From positions 61,038 to 125,037 of the forward strand of contig NZ_CAFK01000024.1 in the NCBI RefSeq assembly GCF_000239815.1: a stretch of 64,000 nt of DNA. The letters are read 5' to 3'. The translations under genes and the position numbers were made by a program. Source of the DNA: Bradyrhizobium sp. STM 3843 (GTDB lineage Bacteria; Pseudomonadota; Alphaproteobacteria; Rhizobiales; Xanthobacteraceae). The notes under the pieces were generated by a model. It searched no databases, was not told the origin of the DNA, and saw only the letters and a list, made by a program, of their open reading frames with translations. Shown here one piece after another: positions 27,034-35,072 of this stretch (its first letter is position 1; every line of letters begins with the position of its first letter).

Positions 27034-27757
27034 TGTCCTGGTCACCGGAGGCAGCCGCGGCATCGGGCTTGCGATCGCGCGCCGCCTGGCGGGCGCCGGC
27101 TATGACGTCATCGCGGTGGCGCGCCGCGACAGCGCCGAGCTCAACGCCGCGATCGCCGAGTTTAGCGCCAGCAGCGGCGGCATTCATTTCCGCGCCTGCG
27201 ATCTGAGCGCGGTCGAGGCGATCCCGGCCTTCGTCAAATCGGTCCGCGATGAGTTCGGTCCGATCCATGGCCTCGTCAACAATGCCGGTCTCGGCACCGA
27301 GGGCCTGCTCGCGACCATGCACAATTCCGAGATCGAGGCGCTGGTGCGGCTCAACGTGCTGGCTCCGATGATCCTGACGAAATATGTCGTCCGTCACATG
27401 ATGGCGGCGGGCGAGGGGCGCATCGTCAATATCTCCTCGATCATCGCCGGCACCGGCTACAATGGCCTCTCCGTCTACGGGGCGACCAAGGCGGCCGCCA
27501 ACGGCTTCACCCGCTCGCTGGCGCGCGAGGTCGGCAAGCTCGGCATCACCGTGAACGCGGTCGCGCCCGGCTTCATCGCAACCGAGCTGACGCAGAGCAT
27601 GGACGACGCGCAGCGCCAGCGCATCGCCGGCCGCAGCGCGCTGCGCCGGCTCGCCGAGGCCGAGGATGTCGCGGCGATGGTCGAATATCTGTTCGGCGAG
27701 GGTGGTCGTAACATCACCGGCACGGTGCTCACGGTCGACGCCGGGAACACCGCCTGA
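27026..27757 (+). CDS. SDR-family 3-oxoacyl-ACP reductase-like (FabG-like)
   Basis: 243 aa. Cofactor-binding TGGSRGIG at residues 7-14, NNAG around 90, Ser in VNISSI near 137, and the Tyr-x-x-x-Lys pair in SVYGATKAAANGF near 150-154 mark a classical short-chain dehydrogenase. Sequence is FabG-like (VNAVAPGFIATELT), so NADPH-dependent reduction of a carrier-bound oxo group is likely. Overlaps the preceding ligase gene by 8 bases. No ketosynthase or dehydratase gene accompanies it, so it may modify a pre-made acyl chain rather than elongate it. Confidence 0.85.
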   Translation: MRNVLVTGGSRGIGLAIARRLAGAGYDVIAVARRDSAELNAAIAEFSASSGGIHFRACDLSAVEAIPAFVKSVRDEFGPIHGLVNNAGLGTEGLLATMHNSEIEALVRLNVLAPMILTKYVVRHMMAAGEGRIVNISSIIAGTGYNGLSVYGATKAAANGFTRSLAREVGKLGITVNAVAPGFIATELTQSMDDAQRQRIAGRSALRRLAEAEDVAAMVEYLFGEGGRNITGTVLTVDAGNTA

Positions 27758-27796
27758 CTCAGCTGCGTCCGGTTCGCAGAAACCGCATCTCAACCG

Positions 27797-27838
27797 TTGA
27801 TTTCGGTCAAGCCTGAGGCGGCCTTCCGCAGCGATAGT
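27797..27838 (+). promoter_or_regulatory. FixK/FNR-dependent promoter of the metal ATPase
   Basis: TTGATTTCGGTCAA (27797-27810) fits TTGAT-N4-(A/G)TCAA and the FixK2 pattern. GATAGT at 27833-27838 sits exactly where a -10 would lie for a class II activator centred at -41.5, giving a predicted start of transcription near 27845, 23 bases before ATG 27868. The geometry makes this the best-supported regulatory site of this type in the window. Confidence 0.75.
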
Positions 27839-27867
27839 GCAGGTCATCTTCACGGAACCTGCCGGTC

Positions 27868-30162
27868 ATGGTCGAGCGCCTTCTGCGGTGGACACTCGTT
27901 GCAATCGCGGTCGCTGGGCTGGCCGCGGGCGGTATCGCTCACGCGCTGGGCCGCCCCGAACTCGCCGATCTCGCCTTCACGCTCGCAACGGTGCCGGTGA
28001 TCGCCGGCCTGGTCGTATCGATCATCAAGGATGTTCTTGCCGGCCGGATCGGCGTCGACGCCATCGCCCTGGTGTCGATGACCGCGGCGATCGTGCTGCG
28101 ACAGCCGCTGGCCGGGGCCGTGGTGGCGTTGATGTATGCCGGCGGCAATGTGCTGGAGGACATTGCGGTCGCGCGCGCCGAACATGATCTGCGCGCGCTG
28201 GTCGACCGCGCCCCGCACGAGGCGCATCGCCGGACCGACGATCACATCGAGGATGTGCCGGTCGGCGATGTCGCAATCGGTGATCGCCTGATGGTGCGCG
28301 CCGGTGAGATCGTGCCGGTGGACGGCATCATCGAATCGGCCGTTGCTGTTGTCGACGAATCGGCGCTGACCGGCGAGCCGATCCCGGTGACCAAGCCGCG
28401 CGGCACCGCGATCCTGTCCGGCTCGTTGAACGCTGGCGAGACCTTCGACCTGTCGGTGACCGCGACCGCCGGCGAAAGCACATATGCCGGCATCGTCAAG
28501 CTGGTGACGGCGGCACAGACCGCGAAGGCGCCGTTCGTGCGGATGGCGGACCGTTATGCGCTGATCTTCCTGCCCGTGAGCCTCGCGATTGCCGCCTTGG
28601 CCTGGTTCGCCTCGGGTGATCTGACCCGCAGCCTCGCGGTGCTTGTCGCGGCAACGCCATGCCCGTTGATTCTCGCGGCGCCCGTCGCCTTCATCGCCGG
28701 AGTGGCCCAGGCCGCGCGCCGCGGCATCCTGGTCAAGGGCGGCGGCAAGCTGGAGGCGCTCGCGCGTGCGCACACCGTGCTGTTCGACAAGACTGGGACG
28801 CTGACGGTCGGCGGCGCGCGCTTGTTGTCGGTCGAAGCCGCGCCCGGCGAAGATGCCGATGCCGTGCTGCTGCTCGGCGCCTCGCTCGAGCAGGCCTCGC
28901 ATCACGTAGTGGCGCATGCCATCGTGCAGGCAGGCCTCGCGCGTGGCTTCAGGCTCAAGGTGCCGGAGCAGGTGCGGGAGACGCTGGGCTCGGGGCTCGA
29001 CGGGCTGATCGAGGGCCGGCGCATCGGCGCAGGCTCTCGCGACCTGATCCTGGCCAGCGGAAGCGCGCCGCCGTGGGCGGCCCGCGCGATCCGTCGCGCC
29101 TCCTGGCGCTCGGCGCTGATCGTCTTTGTCGCGGTCGAGCATCGTCCGGTCGGCGCGCTATTGCTCGCCGACGAATTGCGTGCCGATACGCCACGCGCCA
29201 TTCGCCTGCTGCGCGAGGCAGGCGTCGCGCGGATGGTGATGGTGACCGGTGACCGCGCTGCAGCAGCGCAGGCGATCGGCGCGGCGCTGGATCTCGACGC
29301 CGTGCTCGCCGACCGCGTGCCGGCCGACAAGGTCGAGGCCGTCAGGACCGAACAGCGCCTGCATCCGACCATCATGGTCGGCGACGGCATCAATGATGCG
29401 CCGGCGCTCGCGGCCGCCGATGTCGGTATTGCGCTCGGCGCGCGCGGGGCCAGCGCCTCGTCGGAAGCCGCCGACGTCGTGATTCTCGCCGACCGGCTCG
29501 ACCGGGTCGGCGAGGCGATCCTGATCGCCCAGCGCGCGCGGCGCATCGCGCTGCAAAGCATCGTCATCGGGATGAGCCTGTCGTTGCTCGCGATGGGCGC
29601 GGCGGCGCTCGGCTGGCTGCGGCCGGTGCCGGCCGCGCTGATCCAGGAGGCGATCGACGTGGCCGTCATCCTCAATGCACTGCGAGCATTGTGGCCGGCC
29701 TATCGCGGCCGCACCTCGCATATCACGCTCGAGGTCGGGCGCGAGCTTCGCCACGACCACCAGGCGCTGATCCGCGGCCTCGACCGGCTGAGATCGATCG
29801 TCGATGCCCTTGACGACGCGGCTGCCGAAGCGGCCACGGCCCTGATCACCGAGGCCAATCGGCTGGTGCAGGACCAGGTGGTCGCGCACGAACGTGACGA
29901 CGAAGGCGCGATCTATCCCAAGCTCGCGAGGTTGTTGCAGGAGAGCCACGGGCTTTCCGCCATGAGCCGGGCCCATCGTGAGATCCTGCATCTGGCGCGG
30001 CTTCTGGCGCGCATCGCCGACGACCTGCCGACCGAGAAGATCGACCGCTATCTGATCCGCGATGCCCAGCGCGTCATCGAGGCGATCGAGACCCTGGTAC
30101 GCATGCATACCGCGCAGGAGGACGACATCTACGAGGCGGTGGCCGAGCGCAGCGCGGCTTGA
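27868..30162 (+). CDS. P1B-5-like metal-transporting P-type ATPase with C-terminal hemerythrin domain
   Basis: 764 aa. Catalytic residues are in place: TGEP near 168, Asp307 in FDKTGTLT, GDGINDAPA near 505. The metal-site helix reads ATPCPLILAAP (Thr263-Pro-Cys265-Pro) instead of CPC or SPC, and a late helix has QEAIDVAVILNALRAL; the TPC plus QE pair is the mark of the P1B-5 group (Nia of Sinorhizobium meliloti exports Fe2+/Ni2+). There is no N-terminal metal-binding domain. From about residue 618 a helical tail has hemerythrin-like ligands: H629, H631, H674, H703, H747 with E751. Nia carries a comparable tail. Likely an inner-membrane Fe/Ni exporter that senses O2 or iron. A FixK-type promoter precedes it. 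Confidence 0.88.
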   Translation: MVERLLRWTLVAIAVAGLAAGGIAHALGRPELADLAFTLATVPVIAGLVVSIIKDVLAGRIGVDAIALVSMTAAIVLRQPLAGAVVALMYAGGNVLEDIAVARAEHDLRALVDRAPHEAHRRTDDHIEDVPVGDVAIGDRLMVRAGEIVPVDGIIESAVAVVDESALTGEPIPVTKPRGTAILSGSLNAGETFDLSVTATAGESTYAGIVKLVTAAQTAKAPFVRMADRYALIFLPVSLAIAALAWFASGDLTRSLAVLVAATPCPLILAAPVAFIAGVAQAARRGILVKGGGKLEALARAHTVLFDKTGTLTVGGARLLSVEAAPGEDADAVLLLGASLEQASHHVVAHAIVQAGLARGFRLKVPEQVRETLGSGLDGLIEGRRIGAGSRDLILASGSAPPWAARAIRRASWRSALIVFVAVEHRPVGALLLADELRADTPRAIRLLREAGVARMVMVTGDRAAAAQAIGAALDLDAVLADRVPADKVEAVRTEQRLHPTIMVGDGINDAPALAAADVGIALGARGASASSEAADVVILADRLDRVGEAILIAQRARRIALQSIVIGMSLSLLAMGAAALGWLRPVPAALIQEAIDVAVILNALRALWPAYRGRTSHITLEVGRELRHDHQALIRGLDRLRSIVDALDDAAAEAATALITEANRLVQDQVVAHERDDEGAIYPKLARLLQESHGLSAMSRAHREILHLARLLARIADDLPTEKIDRYLIRDAQRVIEAIETLVRMHTAQEDDIYEAVAERSAA

Positions 30163-30170
30163 GGCCTGCA

Positions 30171-30184
30171 TTGATCTAACGCAA
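30171..30184 (+). promoter_or_regulatory. FixK2-like box upstream of the CRP/FNR gene
   Basis: TTGATCTAACGCAA fits the FixK2 pattern TTGA-N6-GCAA, with a weaker right half-site than the other boxes here. A class II promoter would start near 30219, inside the tandem repeat, leaving a leader of about 90 bases before ATG 30309. Confidence 0.45.
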
Positions 30185-30215
30185 TACTGGCCGGCCGTGT
30201 GATGTCAAAATTTTT

Positions 30216-30257
30216 CTAGGAAAGCGGTGCCGGAGACTAGGAAAGCGGTGCCGGAGA
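30216..30257 (+). repeat. Perfect 21-bp tandem duplication
   Basis: Two exact, adjacent copies of a 21-bp unit (30216-30236 and 30237-30257), each starting CTAGGAAAGCGG and ending TGCCGGAGA. They end 51 bases before the start of the CRP/FNR-type gene, so they fall in its promoter or leader. Exact identity suggests a recent duplication or a functional pair of sites spaced two helical turns apart. Confidence 0.9.
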
Positions 30258-30308
30258 AAAGCTGAGCTTGAGAAGCAAGAGTTTGGTGCTGGATATTTTG
30301 GTGGCTGC

Positions 30309-30974
30309 ATGTCGTGGCCTGATAAAAACCTGACTCACGAGATTGATGCCAGAGCTTTCCTCGAAAGGACGAGCACCGGCGTCACGCTGGAGACTTATCT
30401 CAAGAATGAGAGGATATTCACGCAGGGCGACCCAGGCGATTCCATCGGGTACGTCCGGCGAGGCATGGTGAAGGCAACGATCCTGTCCGCAGTCGGCAAG
30501 GAGGCCATCGTCGGGATTTTTCAGCAGGGCCAATTCTTTGGCGAGGCTTGTCTAGCTGGAGCGAATGTCAGGACCGCGAATATAGTCGCGCTTGAGGACT
30601 GCGCGGTGACTTTGATCGCGCGTGACACGATGCTGTCACTGCTGCATATGGAGTCGGCATTTTCGGCGTTCTTCCTGTCTCATTTGATTTCCCGCAATGA
30701 TCGCCTCGAAGGCGACCTGATCGACCAACTGTTGCATTCGACCGAGGAGAGGCTGGCACGGTTGCTCCTGCGACTGGCCGATCTTCGTGAGGGCAACGAT
30801 AAGCCCGTCCCGGTGTCCCTGAGCCAGGAGACGCTAGCTGAGATGATCGGCACGACGCGATCGCGGGTCAGCACCTTCATGAATAAGTTTCGTGAGCGCG
30901 GCTTCATCAGCTACGACAGCCGCGGTCGGATTCAAGTCTATGCGACGCTTTTGCTGTCGGTGCTGGGCAGCTGA
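30309..30974 (+). CDS. CRP/FNR-family transcriptional regulator
   Basis: 221 aa. An N-terminal cyclic-nucleotide-binding-type jelly roll (FTQGDPGDSIGYVRRGMVKATIL, then GQFFGEACLAG) is joined by a long dimer helix to a winged helix-turn-helix (LSQETLAEMIGTTRSRVSTFMNKFRERGFISY). The N-terminal cysteine cluster of FNR is absent, so it is not a [4Fe-4S] oxygen sensor; the GEACLAG phosphate-loop position has no Arg as in cAMP-binding CRP. Ligand unknown. The recognition helix with TTRSRVS resembles that of many alphaproteobacterial CRP/FNR members that bind other half-sites than TTGAT. It sits between the metal ATPase and the cytochrome cluster and is a candidate regulator of both. Confidence 0.9.
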   Translation: MSWPDKNLTHEIDARAFLERTSTGVTLETYLKNERIFTQGDPGDSIGYVRRGMVKATILSAVGKEAIVGIFQQGQFFGEACLAGANVRTANIVALEDCAVTLIARDTMLSLLHMESAFSAFFLSHLISRNDRLEGDLIDQLLHSTEERLARLLLRLADLREGNDKPVPVSLSQETLAEMIGTTRSRVSTFMNKFRERGFISYDSRGRIQVYATLLLSVLGS

Positions 30975-31101
30975 CCTGAAGTCAGTCGGCGTCGCCGCCA
31001 ACGGCTGCCGGCATTCGTCGATCGGTTCCCAAGAGCATACGAAGTCGGCGCAGGCCGTTAGTCGTCGCGCCGCACAACGAGTGCGGATGTGAGCGCCGAC
31101 T

Positions 31102-31752
31102 TCAGTCCAGGTCACTAAGATAGGCGGCAACCGCCTTGATTTGCGCCTGCGTGAGATTGTGCGCGATCGGCGCCATGATGTCCGAATTGTCGGGCTTCGC
31201 CTTGTCCTGGCCGCGCTCTTTGCTCCAGTTTGTGAGTTTACTGATGATGTAATCATGAAGCTGGCCGGCGAGCCGCGGAAAGGCTTCGGCGCCTTTCGCA
31301 TCTGCGCCATGGCAAGATGCGCAGGGCGGTACTTCCGCCGATGGGATTCCTTGTTCGTAGATGCGCTGTCCTTCTCCCGCGAGCTCTTTCGAGCCGCCGC
31401 CAAGTGGCTTCGGGTTGAGAGTCTGGAAACGTTCGGCGAGCGCCTTTTCCATCCCCGGGCTCAGTACATGCGCGACATTGAACATCACCGGATTGGTGCG
31501 GCGGCGCTCGACGAAAGCTTGCAGCTGGTTGATCAAGTAGTCGGGCTGCTGCCCGGCCAGGCGGGGCATTGGAAACGCACCGCGAAAGCCCTGTCCCGAC
31601 AAGCCGTGGCAGGTTTTGCAGTAGCTGAGCTTGGCCTCTAACTCCGCCTTTGGAATCGCCCCTCCGCCACTATCCTCGGTGCGAGCGGAGGTGGCGAAAC
31701 TGCCGATGACGATCGCCGCCAGCAATGCGCGTCCTAATGATCTCAAACTCAT
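31102..31752 (-). CDS. Periplasmic diheme cytochrome c (c4-like), copy 1
   Basis: 216 aa from ATG 31752. Signal peptide SLRSLGRALLAAIVIGSFATSARTE; two class I domains with CKTCH and CASCH, each followed by candidate axial Met residues (LSPGM and SDIMAP). Repeated PRLAGQ motifs after each heme site are typical of cytochrome c4 and related two-domain electron carriers. It is strongly similar along its full length to the product of 34352-34987, sharing YCKTCHGLSGQG and PMPRLAGQQP, so the two are paralogues in opposite orientation on either side of the Cyc2-like gene. Divergent from the Cyc2-like gene with a 206-base shared control region. Confidence 0.9.
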   Translation of the reverse strand: MSLRSLGRALLAAIVIGSFATSARTEDSGGGAIPKAELEAKLSYCKTCHGLSGQGFRGAFPMPRLAGQQPDYLINQLQAFVERRRTNPVMFNVAHVLSPGMEKALAERFQTLNPKPLGGGSKELAGEGQRIYEQGIPSAEVPPCASCHGADAKGAEAFPRLAGQLHDYIISKLTNWSKERGQDKAKPDNSDIMAPIAHNLTQAQIKAVAAYLSDLD

Positions 31753-31869
31753 TCCAGGCCCCGGGAGCTGTCGTGATGAGCAAAGCGGAAGTCCGACAGC
31801 ACGCCTCCCAGCCGGAGCCGTGCGGCCGTCTTGTTTCAGAAAGACATCACACGAAAGCATTTCTGTTCG

Positions 31870-31887
31870 CTGTTCTCTTTTGAACAG
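31870..31887. promoter_or_regulatory. Inverted repeat in the divergent cytochrome promoter
   Basis: CTGTTC (31870-31875) and GAACAG (31882-31887) are perfect 6-bp arms around TCTTTT. A further CTGTTC lies directly upstream (31863-31868). It sits between the diheme cytochrome (leftward) and Cyc2-like (rightward) starts and is a candidate operator for the CRP-type neighbour. Confidence 0.4.
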
Positions 31888-31958
31888 TCGCATTCAGTAC
31901 CTCGCGGTTAGCTCACGGCAGGGGACATGTTTCGGTGCGTGCACGTGGAGCGTGTAGG

Positions 31959-33503
31959 ATGGGGAGCGCAGCGCGAGTCTTGCGGGGCCGAAGCGGGCGA
32001 TATCGTCGGGCTTGCAGATGGCTTGCTGTCGGCGCAGCCGCGCTCGTTGCCGGACTGTTCATTATCGCCTTTGCGTCGCCGGTCCACGCGTTACCGAGCT
32101 TTGCGCGACAGACTGGTCAGCCCTGTGGCGCCTGCCATACCGATTTCCCGGCGTTGACGCCGTATGGTCGAAGGTTCAAGCTACTTGGCTACACGGCGGG
32201 CGGCGGACCGTTTAAGACCACACCTTTCTCCTCGAATGAGGCGCAGAGCGTCCGAGCGGAATACGACAAGCTGCGCGGCTATGCGGCGACCACAACGGCG
32301 CAGCCTGTCCATGACGACAGCCAGACCTATGTTCCGCCGATCTCGATGATGGCCATCGTCGGCTTTACGCATACGCAGGCGCCGCTTCCGCCGCCCACCG
32401 ATCCGTACAGCCCGAACGACAACACCGTGCTGTCGCCCTTCAGCGTTTTCTGGGGCGGCGCCATTACCAGGGACATCGGTGCTTTCGCGCAGGTGACCTA
32501 CAACGCCGTGCCGGCCGGCGGCTTTGGTGATCCTTTCGGGCACACATGGACGTGGGACAACACTGACGTGCGATTTGCCCGCACGGCAAGCTTCGGGCCG
32601 CTCGATCTGGTTTACGGTATCACCGCTAACAACAATCCGACGGTCCAGGATCTCTGGAATACGACGCCGGCCTGGGGCTTTCCCTACGCTGCATCGACGC
32701 TTGCGAACACGCCGGCGACCAAGACCATGATTGAGGGCGCCTTCGCCGCACATGTTGGCGGCGTTGGCGCCTACACGATGATCAACGACCTGCTCTATCT
32801 GGAGGTCACCGGCTACAAGACCCTCAGCTTCAGCCAGCAGAACGCGCTCGGCACCGACCCGTTCGGGGTCGGACAGATCGGCGGTATTGCGCCATATTGG
32901 CGCGTGGCGCTCGAGCCGCATTGGGGCCGGCATTCACTGATGGTCGGCACGTTCGGCATGTATTCCGAAGTCCATCCGTGGGTCGACACCAGCTTCGCGA
33001 CCTGGTCGACTGCCGTGCAGCCACTGGCCGACAAATTCACTGATTTGGGCTTCGATACCCAGTATCAGTATCAAGGCGACGACTACTGGCTGACCTTGCG
33101 TGGCAGCTATATCCGGGAATTCCAGCGGCTTGATGCAAGCTTTGCTTCGCTCGCGGCCGCCAATCCAACGAATCTCGTCAATAGCTTGAAGCTCCAGGCC
33201 TCGGTGGCGTTCGGCGGCGACAATCGGATTGTGTTGACCGGACAGTATTTCAACATCTGGGGCACGGCCGACCCCACGCTTTACGGGATCGATGCAACCA
33301 CCGGCCTGGCACTGACACCGAACAGTGATGGCTGGACCGCCGAGGTCGCCTACATTCCCTTCGGGCTCAGCAAGTCGCCGCTGTGGCCTTGGTTCAACGC
33401 CAGGATCGGACTGCAATACAACTACTACAACAAGTTCAACGGCACCACGGTCGGAGCCCACGACAACAATTCGCTATTCCTGCACGCCTGGTTTGCGATG
33501 TAA
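31959..33503 (+). CDS. Cyc2-like fused monoheme cytochrome c-outer membrane porin
   Basis: 514 aa. After a signal sequence (hydrophobic core about residues 21-40, cleavage near PVHA), the mature protein opens LPSFARQTGQPCGACHTDFP with one heme motif C56-x-x-C59-H60, followed by about 430 residues of alternating aromatic/polar strands and a C-terminal phenylalanine-containing end (HAWFAM). The FAR-x-x-G-x-x-C-x-x-CH start plus porin barrel is the architecture of Cyc2, the outer-membrane Fe(II)-oxidising fused cytochrome-porin, and of similar unassigned proteins. ATG 31959 has GGAG at 31947-31950. Predicted location: outer membrane, heme in the barrel mouth or pore. Followed by a second barrel gene after 28 bases. 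Electron donor or acceptor unknown. Confidence 0.8.
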   Translation: MGSAARVLRGRSGRYRRACRWLAVGAAALVAGLFIIAFASPVHALPSFARQTGQPCGACHTDFPALTPYGRRFKLLGYTAGGGPFKTTPFSSNEAQSVRAEYDKLRGYAATTTAQPVHDDSQTYVPPISMMAIVGFTHTQAPLPPPTDPYSPNDNTVLSPFSVFWGGAITRDIGAFAQVTYNAVPAGGFGDPFGHTWTWDNTDVRFARTASFGPLDLVYGITANNNPTVQDLWNTTPAWGFPYAASTLANTPATKTMIEGAFAAHVGGVGAYTMINDLLYLEVTGYKTLSFSQQNALGTDPFGVGQIGGIAPYWRVALEPHWGRHSLMVGTFGMYSEVHPWVDTSFATWSTAVQPLADKFTDLGFDTQYQYQGDDYWLTLRGSYIREFQRLDASFASLAAANPTNLVNSLKLQASVAFGGDNRIVLTGQYFNIWGTADPTLYGIDATTGLALTPNSDGWTAEVAYIPFGLSKSPLWPWFNARIGLQYNYYNKFNGTTVGAHDNNSLFLHAWFAM

Positions 33504-33531
33504 GGGGCCCACAGTTCAAGGAGAACGTCCG

Positions 33532-34305
33532 ATGAAAAGAGCCAGTCTCCCCAGCATCGCGGCGCTCGCCGCCGTTCTCGCAGGGCCCGCCGTCGCAGCC
33601 GATCTGCCGCTGAAAGAACCCGCGAGCTTCGCTGCGCGCTTCAACTGGACGAGCTGCTATCTCGGCGGGCATCTCGGCGGTGCTTTCGCCACCAAAGACA
33701 TCACCGATCCTGTTCAGCTCGTGCAGGATCAGTTCGCTGGCGCGCCGGTCACGACGGGCGTTACAACGGTCAGCCCGACGCCAAGCGGCGTCCTGATCGG
33801 CGGCCAGATCGGCTGCGACTATCAGTTCAGCTCGTCGCTGGTCGTGGGAATCGAGGGCGCGGCCTCAGGGTCTACGATGAAGAGCACCAAGTCCGTTACT
33901 CTGCCGCTCGGCAATCCCGATACGGCCAGCGTGAAGGCGACGACCGACTTTCTGACGAGCTTGACGGCGCGTTTCGGCTATGCCGCGGACAATCTGTTAT
34001 TCTATGCCAAGGGCGGCGGGGCATTGGCCGGCGACAAATACGACGTCACGGGTTCGTTCGTCGGGGTTCCGTTCGCCTTCAGAGGGACCGAAAACCGCGT
34101 CGGCTGGACTGTCGGCGGCGGCGTGGATTGGGGCTTTGCGGACCATTGGTCGGCCAACGTCGAATACGACTACTATCGCTTCGGCCACGGCACGGTGACG
34201 ATGTCGGATCCCGTGAACGTTCTGTCGGGACCTGTCGACGTCAGGCAGACGATCCACGTCGTCAAGGTGGGGCTGAATTTCCACATCTGGGGCGCCGGGC
34301 TGTGA
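33532..34305 (+). CDS. Small Omp25/31-type outer-membrane beta-barrel
   Basis: 257 aa with AAGGAG ribosome-binding site and a signal peptide ending GPAVAA. The mature chain starts DLPLKEPASFAARFNWTSCYLGGHLGGAF, a typical rhizobial Omp25 opening, and has the repeating pattern GGQIGCDYQFSSSLVVGIEG, LTARFGYAADNLLFYAKGGGA, GWTVGGGVDWGFADHWSANVEYDYYRFG and a final VVKVGLNFHIW. About eight strands. It follows the Cyc2-like gene by 28 bases and precedes the second diheme cytochrome by 46 bases, so it belongs to this operon; role could be stabilising or exposing the cytochrome-porin. Confidence 0.85.
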   Translation: MKRASLPSIAALAAVLAGPAVAADLPLKEPASFAARFNWTSCYLGGHLGGAFATKDITDPVQLVQDQFAGAPVTTGVTTVSPTPSGVLIGGQIGCDYQFSSSLVVGIEGAASGSTMKSTKSVTLPLGNPDTASVKATTDFLTSLTARFGYAADNLLFYAKGGGALAGDKYDVTGSFVGVPFAFRGTENRVGWTVGGGVDWGFADHWSANVEYDYYRFGHGTVTMSDPVNVLSGPVDVRQTIHVVKVGLNFHIWGAGL

Positions 34306-34351
34306 GCTGCAGGGGCGACCCAATCCGGCGTGCTGACGCAGAGGCGGATCA

Positions 34352-34987
34352 ATGAGGGGCATTCGTCTGGGGCTGATCGGGGGAGCCACGATGTTGGCCG
34401 CGGCGGCCGTGGCCGCGGATCGCACGCAGGAGTCAGTTGCGCGGGGCGGCTTCGAAGCCAAGCTGCAATATTGCAAGACCTGCCACGGATTATCTGGCCA
34501 AGGCTATTACGGCTATTTTCCGATGCCGCGCCTTGCCGGCCAGCAGCCGCAATATATCGAGAACCAGCTTCGCGCCTTCCTCGAACGACGACGAACCAAT
34601 CCGATTATGGCCAATGTGGCCCACGCGCTGAGCCCGTCGATGATATCGGCCTTGGCCGCGCACTTCCAGGCTCTCGACCCGAAGCCGCTCGGTGGCGCGC
34701 CGCGCGCATTGTCTGGCCTCGGCAAGCGGATCTATGAGGACGGGTTGCCGGAGAGCAACGTGCCGGCCTGCGCGGCCTGCCATGGCCTCGACGGCAGGGG
34801 GCACAGCGAGATTCCGCGCCTGGCCGGTCAGCTCTACGCCTATACGGTTGGCCAATTGTCCGGTTGGAGCAAAGCACGCGGACAGGGCACCGCGGTGGAC
34901 ACCTCGGCGGTTATGGCACCGACTGCGCACAATCTGACGCGGGCTCAGGTCGAAGCGGTTGCTGCTTATGTCAGTGAACTGCGATGA
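34352..34987 (+). CDS. Periplasmic diheme cytochrome c (c4-like), copy 2
   Basis: 211 aa. Signal peptide RGIRLGLIGGATMLAAAAVAA; heme motifs CKTCH and CAACH; PRLAGQ motif after each; candidate Met ligands in LSPSM and AVMAPT. Full-length paralogue of the leftward gene at 31102-31752. It lies 46 bases after the barrel gene, so it should be co-expressed with the Cyc2-like protein and could shuttle electrons between it and the inner-membrane chain. Its stop lies 85 bases before the third cytochrome gene. Confidence 0.9.
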   Translation: MRGIRLGLIGGATMLAAAAVAADRTQESVARGGFEAKLQYCKTCHGLSGQGYYGYFPMPRLAGQQPQYIENQLRAFLERRRTNPIMANVAHALSPSMISALAAHFQALDPKPLGGAPRALSGLGKRIYEDGLPESNVPACAACHGLDGRGHSEIPRLAGQLYAYTVGQLSGWSKARGQGTAVDTSAVMAPTAHNLTRAQVEAVAAYVSELR

Positions 34988-35072
34988 GGTTGCCATCATC
35001 ACCGACGGCCCTGGCCGGCGACATGAGGTGCAGACCTCAGGAGCGATCTGCGATGCGCGAAGGTACCGCACC

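Noticed and set aside
30237..30533. Minus-strand frame over the tandem repeat and CRP/FNR start
   Set aside because: No ribosome-binding site, no fold features, and it overlaps the promoter and N-terminus of a solid gene.
31863..31887. LexA/SOS box between the cytochrome genes
   Set aside because: Alphaproteobacterial LexA uses direct repeats GTTC-N7-GTTC. Here the direct spacing is 3 and the inverted spacing is 6, so it does not fit.
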